64,000 bases of DNA from Panax quinquefolius. Taxonomy: Eukaryota > Streptophyta > Magnoliopsida > Apiales > Araliaceae. The stretch's first letter is position 1. Every line of letters starts with the position of its first letter. The notes beneath the pieces are model-generated. The model was not told the origin of the DNA and made no database searches. It saw only the letters and a list, made by a program, of their open reading frames with translations. The translations under genes were made by a program, and so were the position numbers. Positions 24,125-36,329 of the stretch are shown piece by piece. The stretch is taken from the NCBI GenBank assembly GCA_020205615.1, contig CM035173.1:32270293-32334292 (forward strand), in the 5' to 3' direction.

Positions 24125-25550
24125 TGTGACGATTCGATTGTCTGAGTTGTGATTCTAGGGACAGAATCTTTGTAAGGAGGGAAGGATGTAACAATCCAGA
24201 ATTTCAAATTTTAATAGTAGATATTTATTGAATTATATAAATATTTATTTGATGTGTTTGTTGTTAAAATTGATGAAATAAATATTTTATTGATGTGGTT
24301 ATTATTATTAAATATTTATGAATTAAATTTATTAGATAATATTATAAATTAATTTAATTTATAATTTGAGAGTTGTAATATAACATGAGATGTTATATTG
24401 TTGTCTTAATTTAATAATTTAAAATGGTATATTAAATTATTAAATAAAATTATAATAAAATTATAATTTTATAATATTTATTTAAGTGGAGTATTTATTT
24501 AAAATATAGTATGTATAATTATTTTATTTGATTAATGTTGGATATGGAAATCCAAATAAGTCATATGTGGTTATAAATTATAAACTAAATTGTTTATTAA
24601 AATAATTAAAGTAGTTTAATTTATTTTTACCCAAACAAGGCTTAAATATATTAAGTCTTTATTTTAAAGACTTTTTACAAACAAAGCCTTATGGCTTTTG
24701 GATTTTTAATTTTGAATTTGTAAATAATATAAATTAAATAAATTAAATAATAATAAAATATAATTATAACATATACGTTTAGTGTGTAACGGATGTTATA
24801 ATAAGTTTATGTATTAAGATTATATCAGTTTTCTTTTACGTATTAGTTACCCTATATTGACACTAAGAGGAGGAAAGAAGAAAAGTTCAGAGAATTGAGA
24901 GTTTCAGTGAGAAAATTGCAGAGAATTGAGAGAGAGATTATGAGAATTGTCAAGCAACTTCAGTGTTTAGCAAGAATTAACAATCCAATTGAAGGTATTT
25001 TCTTTAAGCTTGATATTAGATATATATGTGTATGTTTTACGGCATAAAATTTCTAAGTCCTGTGAATCTAATTTGTCTTGAATGGTTGTTATAAACTGAA
25101 TTATTGTATCTATATTTATTTGTGGTGTTAGAACTAATATTTAGTCAAGAATTATTATGCTAATTTTGTTTAAAAGGAAGAAAATAATGTCAGTGAATAT
25201 TTTTTCATATGGTTCATGAAAAGTACCAATTTTGATGATCAATTCGTATGTTAAACTTCAAATTGAAGCTTGTTTATGCTAATTCATTAAGAAACGAAGA
25301 TAGCGTAGTTTGAACGAAGTGATTCGGTGTAAAATTGTAATCACAGTGTTGATTTTTGTAGAGGATGTCAAAAATTGAGTTTTTATATGAAAATGAGAAA
25401 TTTGAGAAATTAAACTAGCTTAAGTTGTTAAATTCTTCTATATTGATATATATGTGAGGAAGCATGTTTGTAATAGTTTTATATCATTTATTTGTGTTAA
25501 TTTCATTGTTTGGTGGGTGAAATTCGTGTTAGTTGGGCTAAAGCTCTGCT
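24125..25550 (+). repeat. LTR of gypsy family C, copy 1
   Basis: Starts at TGTGACGATTCG and is nearly collinear with 62040-63473, so the two are the same family. The first 62 bases contain a second purine tract (TTTGTAAGGAGGGAAGGA) followed by TGTAACAATCC. Homology to copy 2 ends at GGGCTAAAG (25547), where copy 2 is probably truncated, so the true 3' end may lie further right. CATAAG occurs just before the start and again at 25923, a possible but weak target duplication. Confidence 0.75.
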
Positions 25551-27120
25551 CATCGCTCATGTCATTTCGCTTTCAATGCAGTAATTGCCCGTTGCGCACA
25601 AGGTTAAAAAAAAAACAAGAAATTGCCGTCTACATAAAGCTTATGTATGTATGCAATTGCGCCATACACTGATCTGAGGCAGTGACTTCTGCTACTGATG
25701 CAGATCTGGGATAGCGACACTGTAACTTGGTCTAATGATGTGTTAACTTAATAAACATGGAATATGGAGGTTAAAAAAGAACCGTGTCATGTCATTGATA
25801 ATTTCAAGGTTGAAAATGATTAGTAAGTAATGAACATGGCATATTAGACTTAGTGAGCATGATGATTAGTAAATATGTATTATGAAGGTTAACACTTGGA
25901 ATTTCTGATATTGATGTAGTAGCATAAGACTTGTACTAAATTAACAAGTTTAGCTATAAATGGGTGTTATTTTGGAAATGGATGTTAACATGTCTAATAG
26001 ATATTGTGATTGGACTAAAATGTGTAGGATATTGGAGTACGTGAGTTGTAATTGTATAGCTTACGCAAAAGACAAGTTCCCTAACCTTTGCTACTTTATT
26101 ATTCAGCAAGGTTACTTTTCACTGTTATGTTATACCTATGCAAATTCTTTATCTCTAATCTCTTGTTTAAGGATTTATTATCATGCAAGTTCTTTAACCC
26201 TCATTTATTGTTGAGTAAGTTAGTTTATCTTTGTTTCTTTATTCCAATCGAGATTACCTTGGTTATTCAAAGTCTGTAATTTTATTGTAAGAATTGTGTT
26301 TATTCAGCTACTAATAACTGTTGTTTGATCTTCGTTCTTCAATATCATTGTACTGTCTTACATTATTGTACCGAACTCTAAGTTGCTTAGCGATTCTTTA
26401 CAAATTCAACTAATCTTTAGTTAATGAATATTCTACACTCTAAATTACCCTTGAAGTCAACCCAAACCAAACTTCCTTTGGTTTGTTTATGTACTCACAC
26501 ACCTTTGAAAGCATGTTGTCGATGATAACATTTGTTCAACTTAGAAATTGTTAATACTCTAGCTCTTATTGATTCATCGATATACCTTGTTCATGAGGAC
26601 ATTATAATCGAACCCTTGAATAGTTATTGATTCCTATCTGATTCAATCAGTACTTGGTTGATGAGCGTTCTAAAAATCTAGACTTCCTTTGAAGCTAATT
26701 CCCAACCAAACTTCCTTTGGTTCGGAACCTGATAATCTAAGCTGAGATGAACAACCCTATATCAGGGGATTATTTTAGAGCTACGCAATAGCGTTAAAAT
26801 GTTTGCGCAATACATAGTACAAAGGGCTAATCACCTGGAGTACAGAATGATGGTATAGTCGTTTAGACTGTTAAAGGTTACAGTAGAAACACCTGTGAAC
26901 CTAGGACATAGATGATGATTATAGTTTTTTAGACTGTTAAAGGTTAAAGTAGAAATACTTAAAACCTAGAATAGAGTTTGTGGTCTTGTGACTCTCAGTG
27001 TATTCTTTGATGTTGTTGTCTATTGTTAACTTAAACGTTCATTATTCCTTTGAACTCATAGCTGTTGAATTAAAGTTTATTATTCCGGTAAGAATATTTT
27101 ACCATTGAAAACTCAGTTAA
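25551..27120. other. Unassigned AT-rich DNA with a diverged internal duplication
   Basis: No domain on either strand. Blocks around 26404-26485 and 26650-26730 are diverged copies, each ending in ACCAAACTTCCTTTGGTT. TTTAGACTGTTAAAGGTTA occurs twice (26862, 26929). The left few hundred bases may be the remainder of the family C LTR. Confidence 0.4.
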
Positions 27121-27138
27121 TTGCCATTCATAAAACGA

Positions 27139-27943
27139 TTATTGTATATTATCCTTCTTGTGGGCAATTGTTTGCTCACTCTTGCACAAAATAATGCAGA
27201 TGAAGTTAAAAAGTTTGAAGAGCTTTCTACAAGTAAGGGCAATGACACGCTCCAAGTCCGTTTCCTGATGTGCCCCTGTGATCCAATTGGCAGCCCCTCG
27301 AGGTGGTGTCTCAGTGATTCTCAGAATGGTTCTGATAGCGGAGGGTCTGTAGTCTATCTCAACACCTCGAACCATAGAGGTATCGTTCAGTGCTCTTTTT
27401 GGACCCATTTGTAGATATTTGAGCAAGAATGCAGATGAACTTACTGAGAATGAATGAGAATTTGTGATGTGCTAATCTCCCAACTTCTTTCTACCAACCC
27501 AATTAGGAGCCCTAGCTTTTTAGAGTGGATGAGAGCGTAGGTTGAGCTTTGAACGTGGAGAGAATCGTAGAGATGTGATTGAGAAAAGCACGGTTTCAAT
27601 TTGTAACTGATAGAGAGATAGAGACGTGAGTTATGGAGAGGGAGAGATTTTCGCGTCTGTTATTATCCCAAATGAGAGTCCAAATGGTCCACAACTCTTT
27701 TTTAAAAATGTTCAGATCTGTCTTTTTGATTGTCAAGGCGCATGCACAGAGTGTAGTAGTAGTGTGTTGGGTGCGAGAGACTTGTAACAGAATGTTTGTT
27801 GGCCGATTGACTGGCACGCTGCATGAGTTTTGTACTTCATAGTCGCTGTGCCATGAAAGCCTCGAGCATCTCTGACCTTGCTCAAGTTCAACTCCACTCT
27901 GACTATCAGTGATGCTTTCCAATGATGGTTCCTGCATAGACAT
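27139..27943 (-). pseudogene. Decayed minus-strand ORFs of the second Athila-like element
   Basis: 27139-27426 encodes a 95-aa piece (VRGVEIDYRPSAIRTIL, PPRGAANWITG) that resembles the plant transposon-protein domain often found in Athila-type elements; this rests on memory of the pattern. 27596-27943 is an unrecognised 115-aa frame. Both are on the same strand as the protease at 28186 and downstream of it. Confidence 0.35.
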
Positions 27944-28185
27944 TAATGCACATTGTTAAGATATGAATTAGTGGCCTCATAATGCTATCATCTTGCAAAT
28001 ATTCGCAAAGCAATTCTTGCTACACACTTAAGCATAAAAATCTAATATCCTATTAAAAATGAATTAGATATAACTAACTAAAATAATTCAAACTAAATAA
28101 CTAAAAAGTCAATGGGGGTAGAAATAATGAGTTGCCTCCCATCCAGCGCTAAGTTATAGTCAATTAGCTTGACTATCTCTGAATC

Positions 28186-28980
28186 TCACGTCACATCAAG
28201 AATTGAGGTGCCTTCCTTATTGTCCACTGCACCCCAAAATTTAATGACTTCAGCTTTCATTAATGGCTCTACCTTCAACTCTGAATTTGCACCCGTTACA
28301 CACCTCAATGGTCCATACTTCCCCGGTTTCTGTATCTCATCCTTTAGGCCCGAATCCACCAAGTCAACCAGGAAGCATTCTTCTTCATCAATTGGTAACT
28401 TTATTGTTTTAAAGACATTGAAGGTGATCTCCTGATCCTGAACACGCATAGTGAGTTCACCTTTTTGCACATCTATCGAAGTTCTGCCTGTGGCTAAGAA
28501 TGGTCTCCCCAGTATGATCGGTATACTCTTATCCTCCTCGTAGTCTAAAATGATGAAGTCAGCCGGAAAAATAAACTTGTCCACTTTAACCAACACATCT
28601 TCAACAATTCCCCGTTGATATGTGATGGATCTATCAGCTAGCTGTAATGATATGTTCTTCGGCCTTGGAGCCGGTAATCCCAACTGATTGCACACTGACA
28701 AGGGCATTAAATTTATACTTGCCCCCAAATCACATAAACACTTACTAAAGTTCATCTTCCCAATTGTGCATGAAATCGTGAAGCTGCCTGGATCTTTCGA
28801 CTTTGAGGTAGTTTTTCATTTGAAGATCGCAGACCGCATTCCTCCGTCAAGGCTACCGTTTTAAACTCATATAATCTTCTCTTCCTTGACAATATACCCT
28901 TCATGAACTTTGCATAGCTTGGCATTTATTCCAATGCTTCGGCGAAAGGTATATTAATTTGCAGCTTTTTGAATACCTCC
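28186..28980 (-). pseudogene. Athila-like aspartic protease with pre-protease linker
   Basis: The open frame 28186-28755 (189 aa) has the active-site CDLGASINLMPLSV near its start, LADRSITYQRGIVEDVLVKV, and the C-terminal ILGRPFLATGRTSIDVQKG. Upstream on the minus strand, to about 28980, a broken frame gives NKFLEVFKKLQINIPFAEAL and MPSYAKFMKGILSRKRRL, the conserved pre-protease segment. Downstream the frame has a stop, then a block containing NLALDGRQLI, like the Athila pol end, so pol appears deleted here too. Gag of what may be the same element lies at 42926-44270. Confidence 0.75.
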
Positions 28981-30628
28981 AGAAACTTGTTGAACTATTT
29001 GTCTTCTTTCTGCTTAATTAATTGATAAGTGGTATTTTTACCTACTTATTGAATACCAATCCATTCGAATTGTGCCCATCTCAAGTACATTTTATTGTGT
29101 TTTAGTTGCATTTCACGTTATTTTGCATTGCATTTACTTACAACTCCTTTTGGTGAATAAGTGCAGGAATCGGCTTGATTTTGGTGGTATTAGAGGGCAC
29201 GAGGCTAATGGATGCGTGAAGGCAAGGCACAAGAGGGAATGTGCATGGCATGGAGGTACAATGAGGCATGGAGGTACAATGGAGACCAAGCAAACAAGAG
29301 GATCAAGCATGGAAGAGTAGATAGTAAACAGGCCAAAAACCGAACCGTAACTTGCAGGCAACAAATGGCCAAGCAAACAAAACAACTTGGGGAGCCTTGC
29401 GCGCATGCTGAAAATCCGGAGCAGACACTAATGATCTATCGCAAGTTCTTGCGATTGGCATGAGGTAGGGGCTTGTGACATGCATGTGAGGTCGGGTGGA
29501 CAGGCGAGAGATTCTCAGAAGTCTCGTGCTTCGCGACGAGACATAAGTTAGAAGAGATGGTGGTAGCGCCGCACAATCTTGATGTTGTAATTTTGTTTTA
29601 ATTTTAATTTTTAATTAAATGAATTGTAATTGGTTTTTAAACGATTCTGACTAGTGTCAAACAAACAACTTGATAACTTTAAGCGTATTTTCATTATAGA
29701 AACTAGGGTTTACACCTTGGGAGAGATTCCAATGTAGAACGAAGCCTTAACGTTTACTTCTCCAATTCTTCTTGGGATTATCTACCATTGTGGATTTTTA
29801 TTATTGTTTATTGGATTTCTATGAGGATTTAAACGTTGATCATTGATTTCTATTCAGCGATTGGGTTTGATTGTTCTATCTTTCTTATTTCAATTGTTTG
29901 TTTATTGATCATGTTTAGCGTTGATCCCATAATGGCTTTTGGTTCGATCATGAACTAATTTCCATTATGGGATTCTAATGATTTTAATATGTAGTTTGGT
30001 TGCACATTTAAATGCTAGGATTGTTTTGCATATCATATGGAATATCTCGTCATGGTTGTTTTACATATATGAATGCTTGATCATCATTCGTCTCAAGATT
30101 TTGTATGGAATTGACAATGAACATATAGGTATGGATTGTAATCATGATAAGATGCGAATATGGGGTCATTGTATATGGCTCTCGTATTTTGTGAACCAGA
30201 TAGACATATACTATTTCACCGTATGAGCTAGAATAAGGGCTTGAGCTTAAAACCAATATAATTGCAATTTCACATAGGCATATAGTGATTTTGGTTGTAT
30301 TGGTGATTATATAGAGTCTAACATCTATAGATGATGTGTAAGTAGGTTATAGTGCATTGAAAAATGGTTATAACTCTATTTGTGTTCTTGGCTATTTTCC
30401 TGTGATATGTGAACATTTCTTGCATGATAGTGGTGGTTAGATGAAATATTAAATGAAGTTAGGGTCCTATTATTTCCAGATTATATTTATTCCATTTGTA
30501 TTCTTATTTTCATTGTTATTCACAATTAGTTTAATTCAACACTTTTAGTCATTATACAGGCATATAAATTTGGTGAGTTAATTGATGCATGATAGTTAAA
30601 TTTAATAACTTTTCTATGGGATCGATAT

Positions 30629-33414
30629 TGTAAGACCCCGAAATTTTTAAATAAAAGGAATTTCCTTTATTTATTATTTTGAAATAGTAAGGTTGATTTG
30701 ATTAATGTGGATAGTTAAAGGGTTAAATTATTATTTCAAAATAAGCAGTGGTTATAAAATATTCATATCGCTTAGGGAATATTCGTTTGGTCGTGGAATA
30801 TTCAAATGCTTCGGGGAATATTATGCGCCTGAAGCAAATGACCATGTGTAGACCCCTATTGAAGCGATTGGATGAAGAAAGCGACAAATATAAGTTGTTT
30901 TAAAAATAGCAGTAGTTATTCTGTAATTATCTTGTTGGAATACGGTGGTTAAAACACACTAATGCGTTCACACGCAGTATTGCACCAATTATTGATTCTT
31001 ACGTAGAAGAAGGCACTTACTCAATAATGGTTACTGATGAATCTTTGCTCAAAGATTTTATTGAGTTAATAATTCTTTGCGTTGATATTTTATATTGTTG
31101 TTGTTTCAATAATTGTCATTACACGTAAGATTTTCATTATCGAAGCAATAATTCATATTATCCTAATAATATTATTAGATAACATTATTGGCAATGTCTA
31201 GAAAGTTACGTACAGGAGAGGTTTGGTCATCTATTACTTGGCAAGAAGAAGAAATTCTTTATTGGAAAGCCCCTCTTCCCCGGAGGCTGCTCGTCATATA
31301 TTGTGATTTCGTAATATTATTTGTGAATAATTAATTATTGATTTATATGATGAGGAAAAATTGATTTTATGTGGATATAGATGGAGAAAATTTTTAAAAT
31401 GACAATTGTTGAAAATTAATATTTTATCTTTTTCTCGATTAAATAATTTATTTAAATATATTATTTTAATAATATATTAACTTGATGATATTTTTACAAC
31501 GAATGTGGGATATATGAGTATACGAGGAGGAAGAGTATTTTTGTTGCAATAAATATTTAAAACATGTTAAACATGTTTCGGTGGACCTCATTTATCGATC
31601 GAAATTTGATTATACTTTGTAAAATCGCCCTCGTTTGTGGATTTCGGTCAATTTCTATTTGGAATTTGGAAAACTTTCTTCTGTAAAGTTGTAGAGAATT
31701 GAATTTCCTATAAAAACTCGCGAGATTCGAATTTTCTGATGAAAGGGCTATTTATTATGAATTATTGAAGTTCAAAGCTTCAAATAATTGATTTTTGGGA
31801 GTTTAAATTATTTTTGTTAAGAAAAACGTTTTTGTATTTTTTGGACATCATTAACATGTGTGGCTGGTGTTTTGACCAAAAGGTGGGCTAAGAAAATTTG
31901 TATAATTATATTAATATTATATTAAATTTTACGCTTTGGTGTTCTAAGCATTTTCCTATAAATAGGTGCTTAGGTTAGAATCAAAAAATCACACCGTAAA
32001 CCGAAGTTTTCTCTCTATTTCTCTCTCGATATTTTGAGCGTATTCTTGTGAGTATTTTGAGTACTTTGAGTGATTGTATATATACGGTGCAAGTTCATTC
32101 AAAGATTATTCCAAATTTCGCCTCTCTTGAGGTAAGGGATATTATTTTTTTTCGTAATGATATTATTTCTTCAATATCATTATACTTGAAACGTTGATCT
32201 GAAGTTTTTATCAAATTTGGAACTTTTTTCATATGTATGGGATACTATTCATGGGTTCTTATTCATGAGTTACTATTCACGAGTTACTATTCATGAGTTC
32301 TTATTCACGAGTCTTATTCACGAGTACTATTCATGAAGCGTGAAGATGTTTTTGTGGAATTTCTATCTTTTGGTGCCTTAGAGTTACTATTCACGATATA
32401 CGGCACTATTCACGATATCTAGACTATTCACGATACGTATCTATTCAATTAAAAAAATAAAATTTCTTCTTTTCGTCTAAAACATCTATATTCGGATACT
32501 AACTCCGATTGTATCCATGTTTCGATCATTCTTGAATTTTACACCACTATGATTATTTTTGAGGTATTTTTGGACATGGATAAAACCAAGTACGAATCCT
32601 TAATCCTTAATCCTTGTCATTTTGCTTCGGATTCGCTTTCTTTAAAAAAAATATTTTTCATCATCCTCGGTCTTAAATGATGATATTATGGCCTGTAGTG
32701 CAAAAGATGAATGATTTCTTAAGAATATCTTTGGCTGTAGTGCAAAGATGAATGATTTCGAAGAATATCTTTGCCCGTAAAGTGCAAAGATGAAGCAGTG
32801 TTTAAATGAACATGATTAATTAAGTGATGAATATCTTTGGCACAGTAGTAAAAAGATGAATATTTGATTCTAGATGTATATTGATTGATGTTACTGGGGA
32901 TAAAAGATAGACGATGAACTTTTAAATTCATACATAGAAGATAGTAGTTTGCATTCTCTACTTAACTCTTCTAAATGAATTATTATTTCATTGCTGCGAA
33001 TATTGATTTAAAATTTGTTGTCTATTCTATTCTATTATATTTTCCCCTGTTGAAGACTAACGATAATTTGTTGTATATTATCTTAGTCATAATATTCTTT
33101 CTTGAAGCTAGTTGAGCTCACCCTTTTCCTTTTTGTTCCATTTTTCTCGGAGGCGAGAATATAAGCGAGTACGAAGCCTGGGGTATGGAATGAAGGTTTT
33201 AGAAAGGATTGTTTAGTAGTCCTCACCATTTTGTAAAATAATGTATCGATAAATGTGATGAGGATTTATTTGAGTATAGATATTATCAGAAGATAATATT
33301 TGTATTCAAACTCACGCTTTTCTTGTTGTAATAATAAAGTTGTAGTTGTTTCGCATGCCATGTATTGACAACTTCGGAATAGGTGATGTATACCTATTTT
33401 TGGGGGCGCCATGA
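30629..33414 (+). repeat. Solo LTR of the chromovirus family (2,786 bp), nested in the Athila-type LTR
   Basis: TGTAAGACCCCG start, TATA box at 31957, short ACTATTCACGAGTT-type repeats (32230-32440), TTTGGCTGTAGTGCAAAGATG repeats (32690-32860), GCTAGTTGAGCTCACCC at 33107 and the family end TATACCTATTTTTGGGGGCG. No internal region or second LTR is present. Flanks are GATAT on the left and GATAC on the right; the uninterrupted relative reads GGGATCGATACTCTACTTAC, so GATAC was the target. It is the most diverged LTR copy here. Confidence 0.85.
31957..31964 (+). promoter_or_regulatory. Putative LTR TATA box
   Basis: TATAAATA after TTTTCC in the solo LTR, conserved position. Confidence 0.5.
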
Positions 33415-33759
33415 GATACTCTACTTACTTGCCACGCATAAAATTTTGTCATAATTTGTTAATTAATAATTACAAAATTCATAATAGTCTTTAAAACTTT
33501 TGTTTTTGTGATTTACCTTTAATTTTGTTACTATTATTAATCATTTATATCATTAATTTACACATTTGATGACGATTAACAAAATTTCGCCACAAGTTAT
33601 TTTGGAGGTAGAATTTCATACCAAAATTTTGGAGGAAATCTTTTAGTGACATTTTGTAATAATTGATGATGATTTATTGTCACAAAATATTTTTTCGATG
33701 ACAACATAATAGTTTGTCATTAATTATTTATAAAATTTAGTGACAATGTGCTTTCATCA

Positions 33760-34490
33760 CTAATGTTCACATTTAGTGACACCAAATATAAATTCATCAC
33801 AATTTTATTTGGAGGCAAATTTTTTCTAAAAAACTTTTAGAGGGAAATTTTTTAAAGACGGGAAAATAATAATTTATGACAATTTGTATTGTCATAACTA
33901 CCAATTTTATATGACGAGATAATAGTTTGTCACTAATTAGATGAGTGTATAAGTGACAAAAATGGTTCGTCGTAAATTCTTATATTTAGTGACAAAGTAC
34001 GTAATATCGTCACAATTTTATTTGGAGGCAAAATTTTTCTGAAAAATTTTGGAGGAAAATTTTTTAAAGACAAAAAAATAATAATTTATGACAATTTGTA
34101 TTATTATAAATACCAATTATATATAATGAGATAATAATAAGGCGTCACTAATTAGATGCGTGGATAAGTGACAAAATGGTTCGTTATAAATTCTTATATT
34201 TAGTAACAAAGTATGTAATATAATTGGATCACAATATTGTACGTAATATCGTCACAATTTTATTTGGAGGCAAAAATTTACGAAAAATTTTGGAGGCAAA
34301 TTTTGTAAAGATGAAAAATTAATAAATTATGACAATTTGTATTGTCACAAATACCAATTTTATATGACGAGATAATAGTGTGTCACTAATTAGATAAGGG
34401 GATAAGTGACAACACTGGTTTAATGTTCGTCATAAATCCTTATATTTAGTGACAAAGTATGCAATGACGTCACATTTTTATATGGAGGCA
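33760..34490 (+). repeat. About 225-240-bp tandem repeat, three copies
   Basis: Units begin near 33760, 33990 and 34240. Each carries TTTAGTGACAAAGTA, GTCACAATTTTATTTGGAGG, TATGACAATTTGTATT and a GTCACTAATTAGAT word. The composition is like CACTA subterminal arrays. Confidence 0.75.
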
Positions 34491-35360
34491 AAAATTTTCC
34501 TAAACAAACTTGTATCCAAGCGACGTCAACGGTCTTCCTTTTATCATTGGCAGCCTCCATTTAGTCAAGAACCTCCATTATCAATTTTCAATAATCCCAA
34601 TTTGAAGGCAGAAATTATTTGACATTTTAGGTATGTTTCTAGATTTTTAAATCTAATTATAGATTATAAATATTTATACACACTACTATATTACTCCACA
34701 CACATAAAATGGACATCTATTTATTCATAGACATCTAGACATTAATAAGTAGAGCATTCATTTTAAAATTTAGAATTTCAAAAATGATTAAAACTTATTT
34801 GAATTATAATTTAGAGCATTGATTATTATATTTATTAGAAATATATAAAGAAACATTATTTCATTAATAAACTATACTTTAAAACTCATTATATTTTTTC
34901 TTATTCATTTTTAATTACTAATTAGAGCATTTATTTTAAAATTTAAATTTAGGATTTCTATAATGATAAAAATCTATTTGAATTGTAATTTAGAGTATTA
35001 ATTATTGTATTTATTTAAAATAAATAAATTAATATTCATTCATTAATAAACTATACTCCAAATTCATTATTTAATTTTTTTTATTCTAATTCTAATTGGA
35101 ATTGTAATTAGTGATAGAGATTCATTTTAAAATTTTAAAAATAATTAAAACTTTTTTAAATTGTAATTTAAAATATTATTTTTTTTATTTGAATTTAATA
35201 ACAAAACCCGAACCAAATCGTTTTCTTTTCTCCCTGTACTTTCTCTCTCGTGTTCTCCTCTTCTTTCATCCCAAAACTAGATCATTTTCTCAATTTCCTC
35301 CTCTCCTCCAAAGTCGCATCGAAGGCAGCATCAAGAAACTCCGAGCGGAGCACAACAGGT
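34491..35360. other. AT-rich DNA with possible captured 5' gene-end sequence
   Basis: 34600-35150 repeats an AATTTAGAGCATTNATTATT-like block two or three times. 35215-35360 is CT-rich, like a plant 5' leader, then reads through a GC-richer stretch. No protein is recognised, so a captured untranslated region is only a guess. Confidence 0.35.
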
Positions 35361-36095
35361 CACTACAAGAAAATAAGAATGTAGTGAAGGAGAATTTGTG
35401 AAGTAAGTCATTCCTTCACATGAGGAGTTTTCTAATGAGCGAACGAAAAAAAAAAATTAGTGATAATATAGTTATTCAAGGAAAGATATTTCACAATTTA
35501 GATTTTTCTTTCATAAAATTAAGATGATAAAAGGATGTTTAACGCCAATATTTGATGAAAATTTGTGAAAAAATATTATTAATAAAAAATTATTATTACT
35601 CGCTATATATTATTGGTGAGAAATTTTTTGCGAGAGAGATAAAATTAGTCTCTATTTTATTAAAATAAGTTTTTAAAATTAATTATAGTGAATATAAATT
35701 TTATTATATATAAATAAATTAAATTTTTATAATAATAAATTTATTTTTAATAACACTTTTAAATAACTTACAATATCAATTATTTTGTTAATAAACTTTA
35801 AAATAAATAATTTTACATTACATTAAACTTTAAAATTTAGCCGTGAAATAAAAATGGCCTTCTTCAGTGCAACAGAGCACAAATGCCAAATAAATATTCA
35901 TATCAACCCTTTAATTCTTTAATTCTTCAATTCTTATATATAATTTAATATTTAATTCTTCAATTCTTATATATAAAATTAATGCTAACATATGGAAATT
36001 AAAGAAAAAAAACAACGGACCAGTCCTCTGACCCATTCCATTTCTGCCCGTTCTAAAAGAGAAGGAAAGATATAGCAAACTGTTGATATCGAGAA
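35361..36095. other. CACTACAAGAAA terminus and AT-rich non-coding DNA
   Basis: CACTACAAGAAAA at 35361 is a candidate CACTA left end. The inner sequence (GTGAAGGAG, CATTCCTTCACATG) has short inverted words. The remainder is AT-rich with nothing recognised. Confidence 0.5.
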
Positions 36096-36329
36096 ATGCT
36101 TTCTTCTTTAACTAAGGACCTTCCAATTGAGATCGTGATCAATATTCTCTCAAGGCTACCGGTGAAAACCCTTCTTCGGCTCACTTCAGTATGTAAATTT
36201 TGGTATTTTCTCGTCAAAAGCCCTAATTTCATCACCACACACCTCAATTTCTCCATTTCTCCATTTCCCATATCAGTTAAAAGCCCTAATTTCATCTCCT
36301 ATCAGTTACGACAATACCACATTTTATAG
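36096..36329 (+). pseudogene. Captured F-box gene fragment (N-terminal F-box)
   Basis: The frame begins MLSSLTKDLPIEIVINILS, then RLPVKTLLRLTSVCKFWYFL, a clear F-box (residues about 5-50) of the plant F-box/interaction-domain type that recruits substrates to SCF ubiquitin ligases. Only this domain is present; the C-terminal interaction region is missing. A VKSPNFI segment is repeated near the end. The frame runs into the start of the PHYLLO fragment and stops, so it is a truncated capture, not a working gene. Confidence 0.8.

Larger units (their letters stand above)
29023..33432 (+). repeat. Athila-type LTR in plus orientation, interrupted by a solo LTR
   Basis: Starts TGATAAGTGGTA. 29156-30624 is collinear with the reverse complement of 44490-45785 (shared TAGAGGGCACGAGGCTAATG, CTAGGGTTTACAC and GGGATCGATA). 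After the nested insertion the LTR resumes at 33415 with GATACTCTACTTACT and stops at about 33432, where CACTA-like sequence starts. It interrupts the protease/gag of the surrounding minus-strand element; TTAAT precedes it. No protein is assigned inside, although frames at 29072-29463 are open on both strands. Confidence 0.7.

Noticed and set aside
27121..27414. Plus-strand 97-aa frame starting with a signal-peptide-like hydrophobic stretch
   Set aside because: Opposite strand to a frame with transposon-like text, start codon not ATG in the sequence, no domain or repeat of the pattern elsewhere.
29072..29463. Overlapping frames on both strands in a GC-richer part of the Athila-type LTR
   Set aside because: Located inside an LTR, no recognised domain, and not kept open in the second copy at 45.6-45.9 kb.
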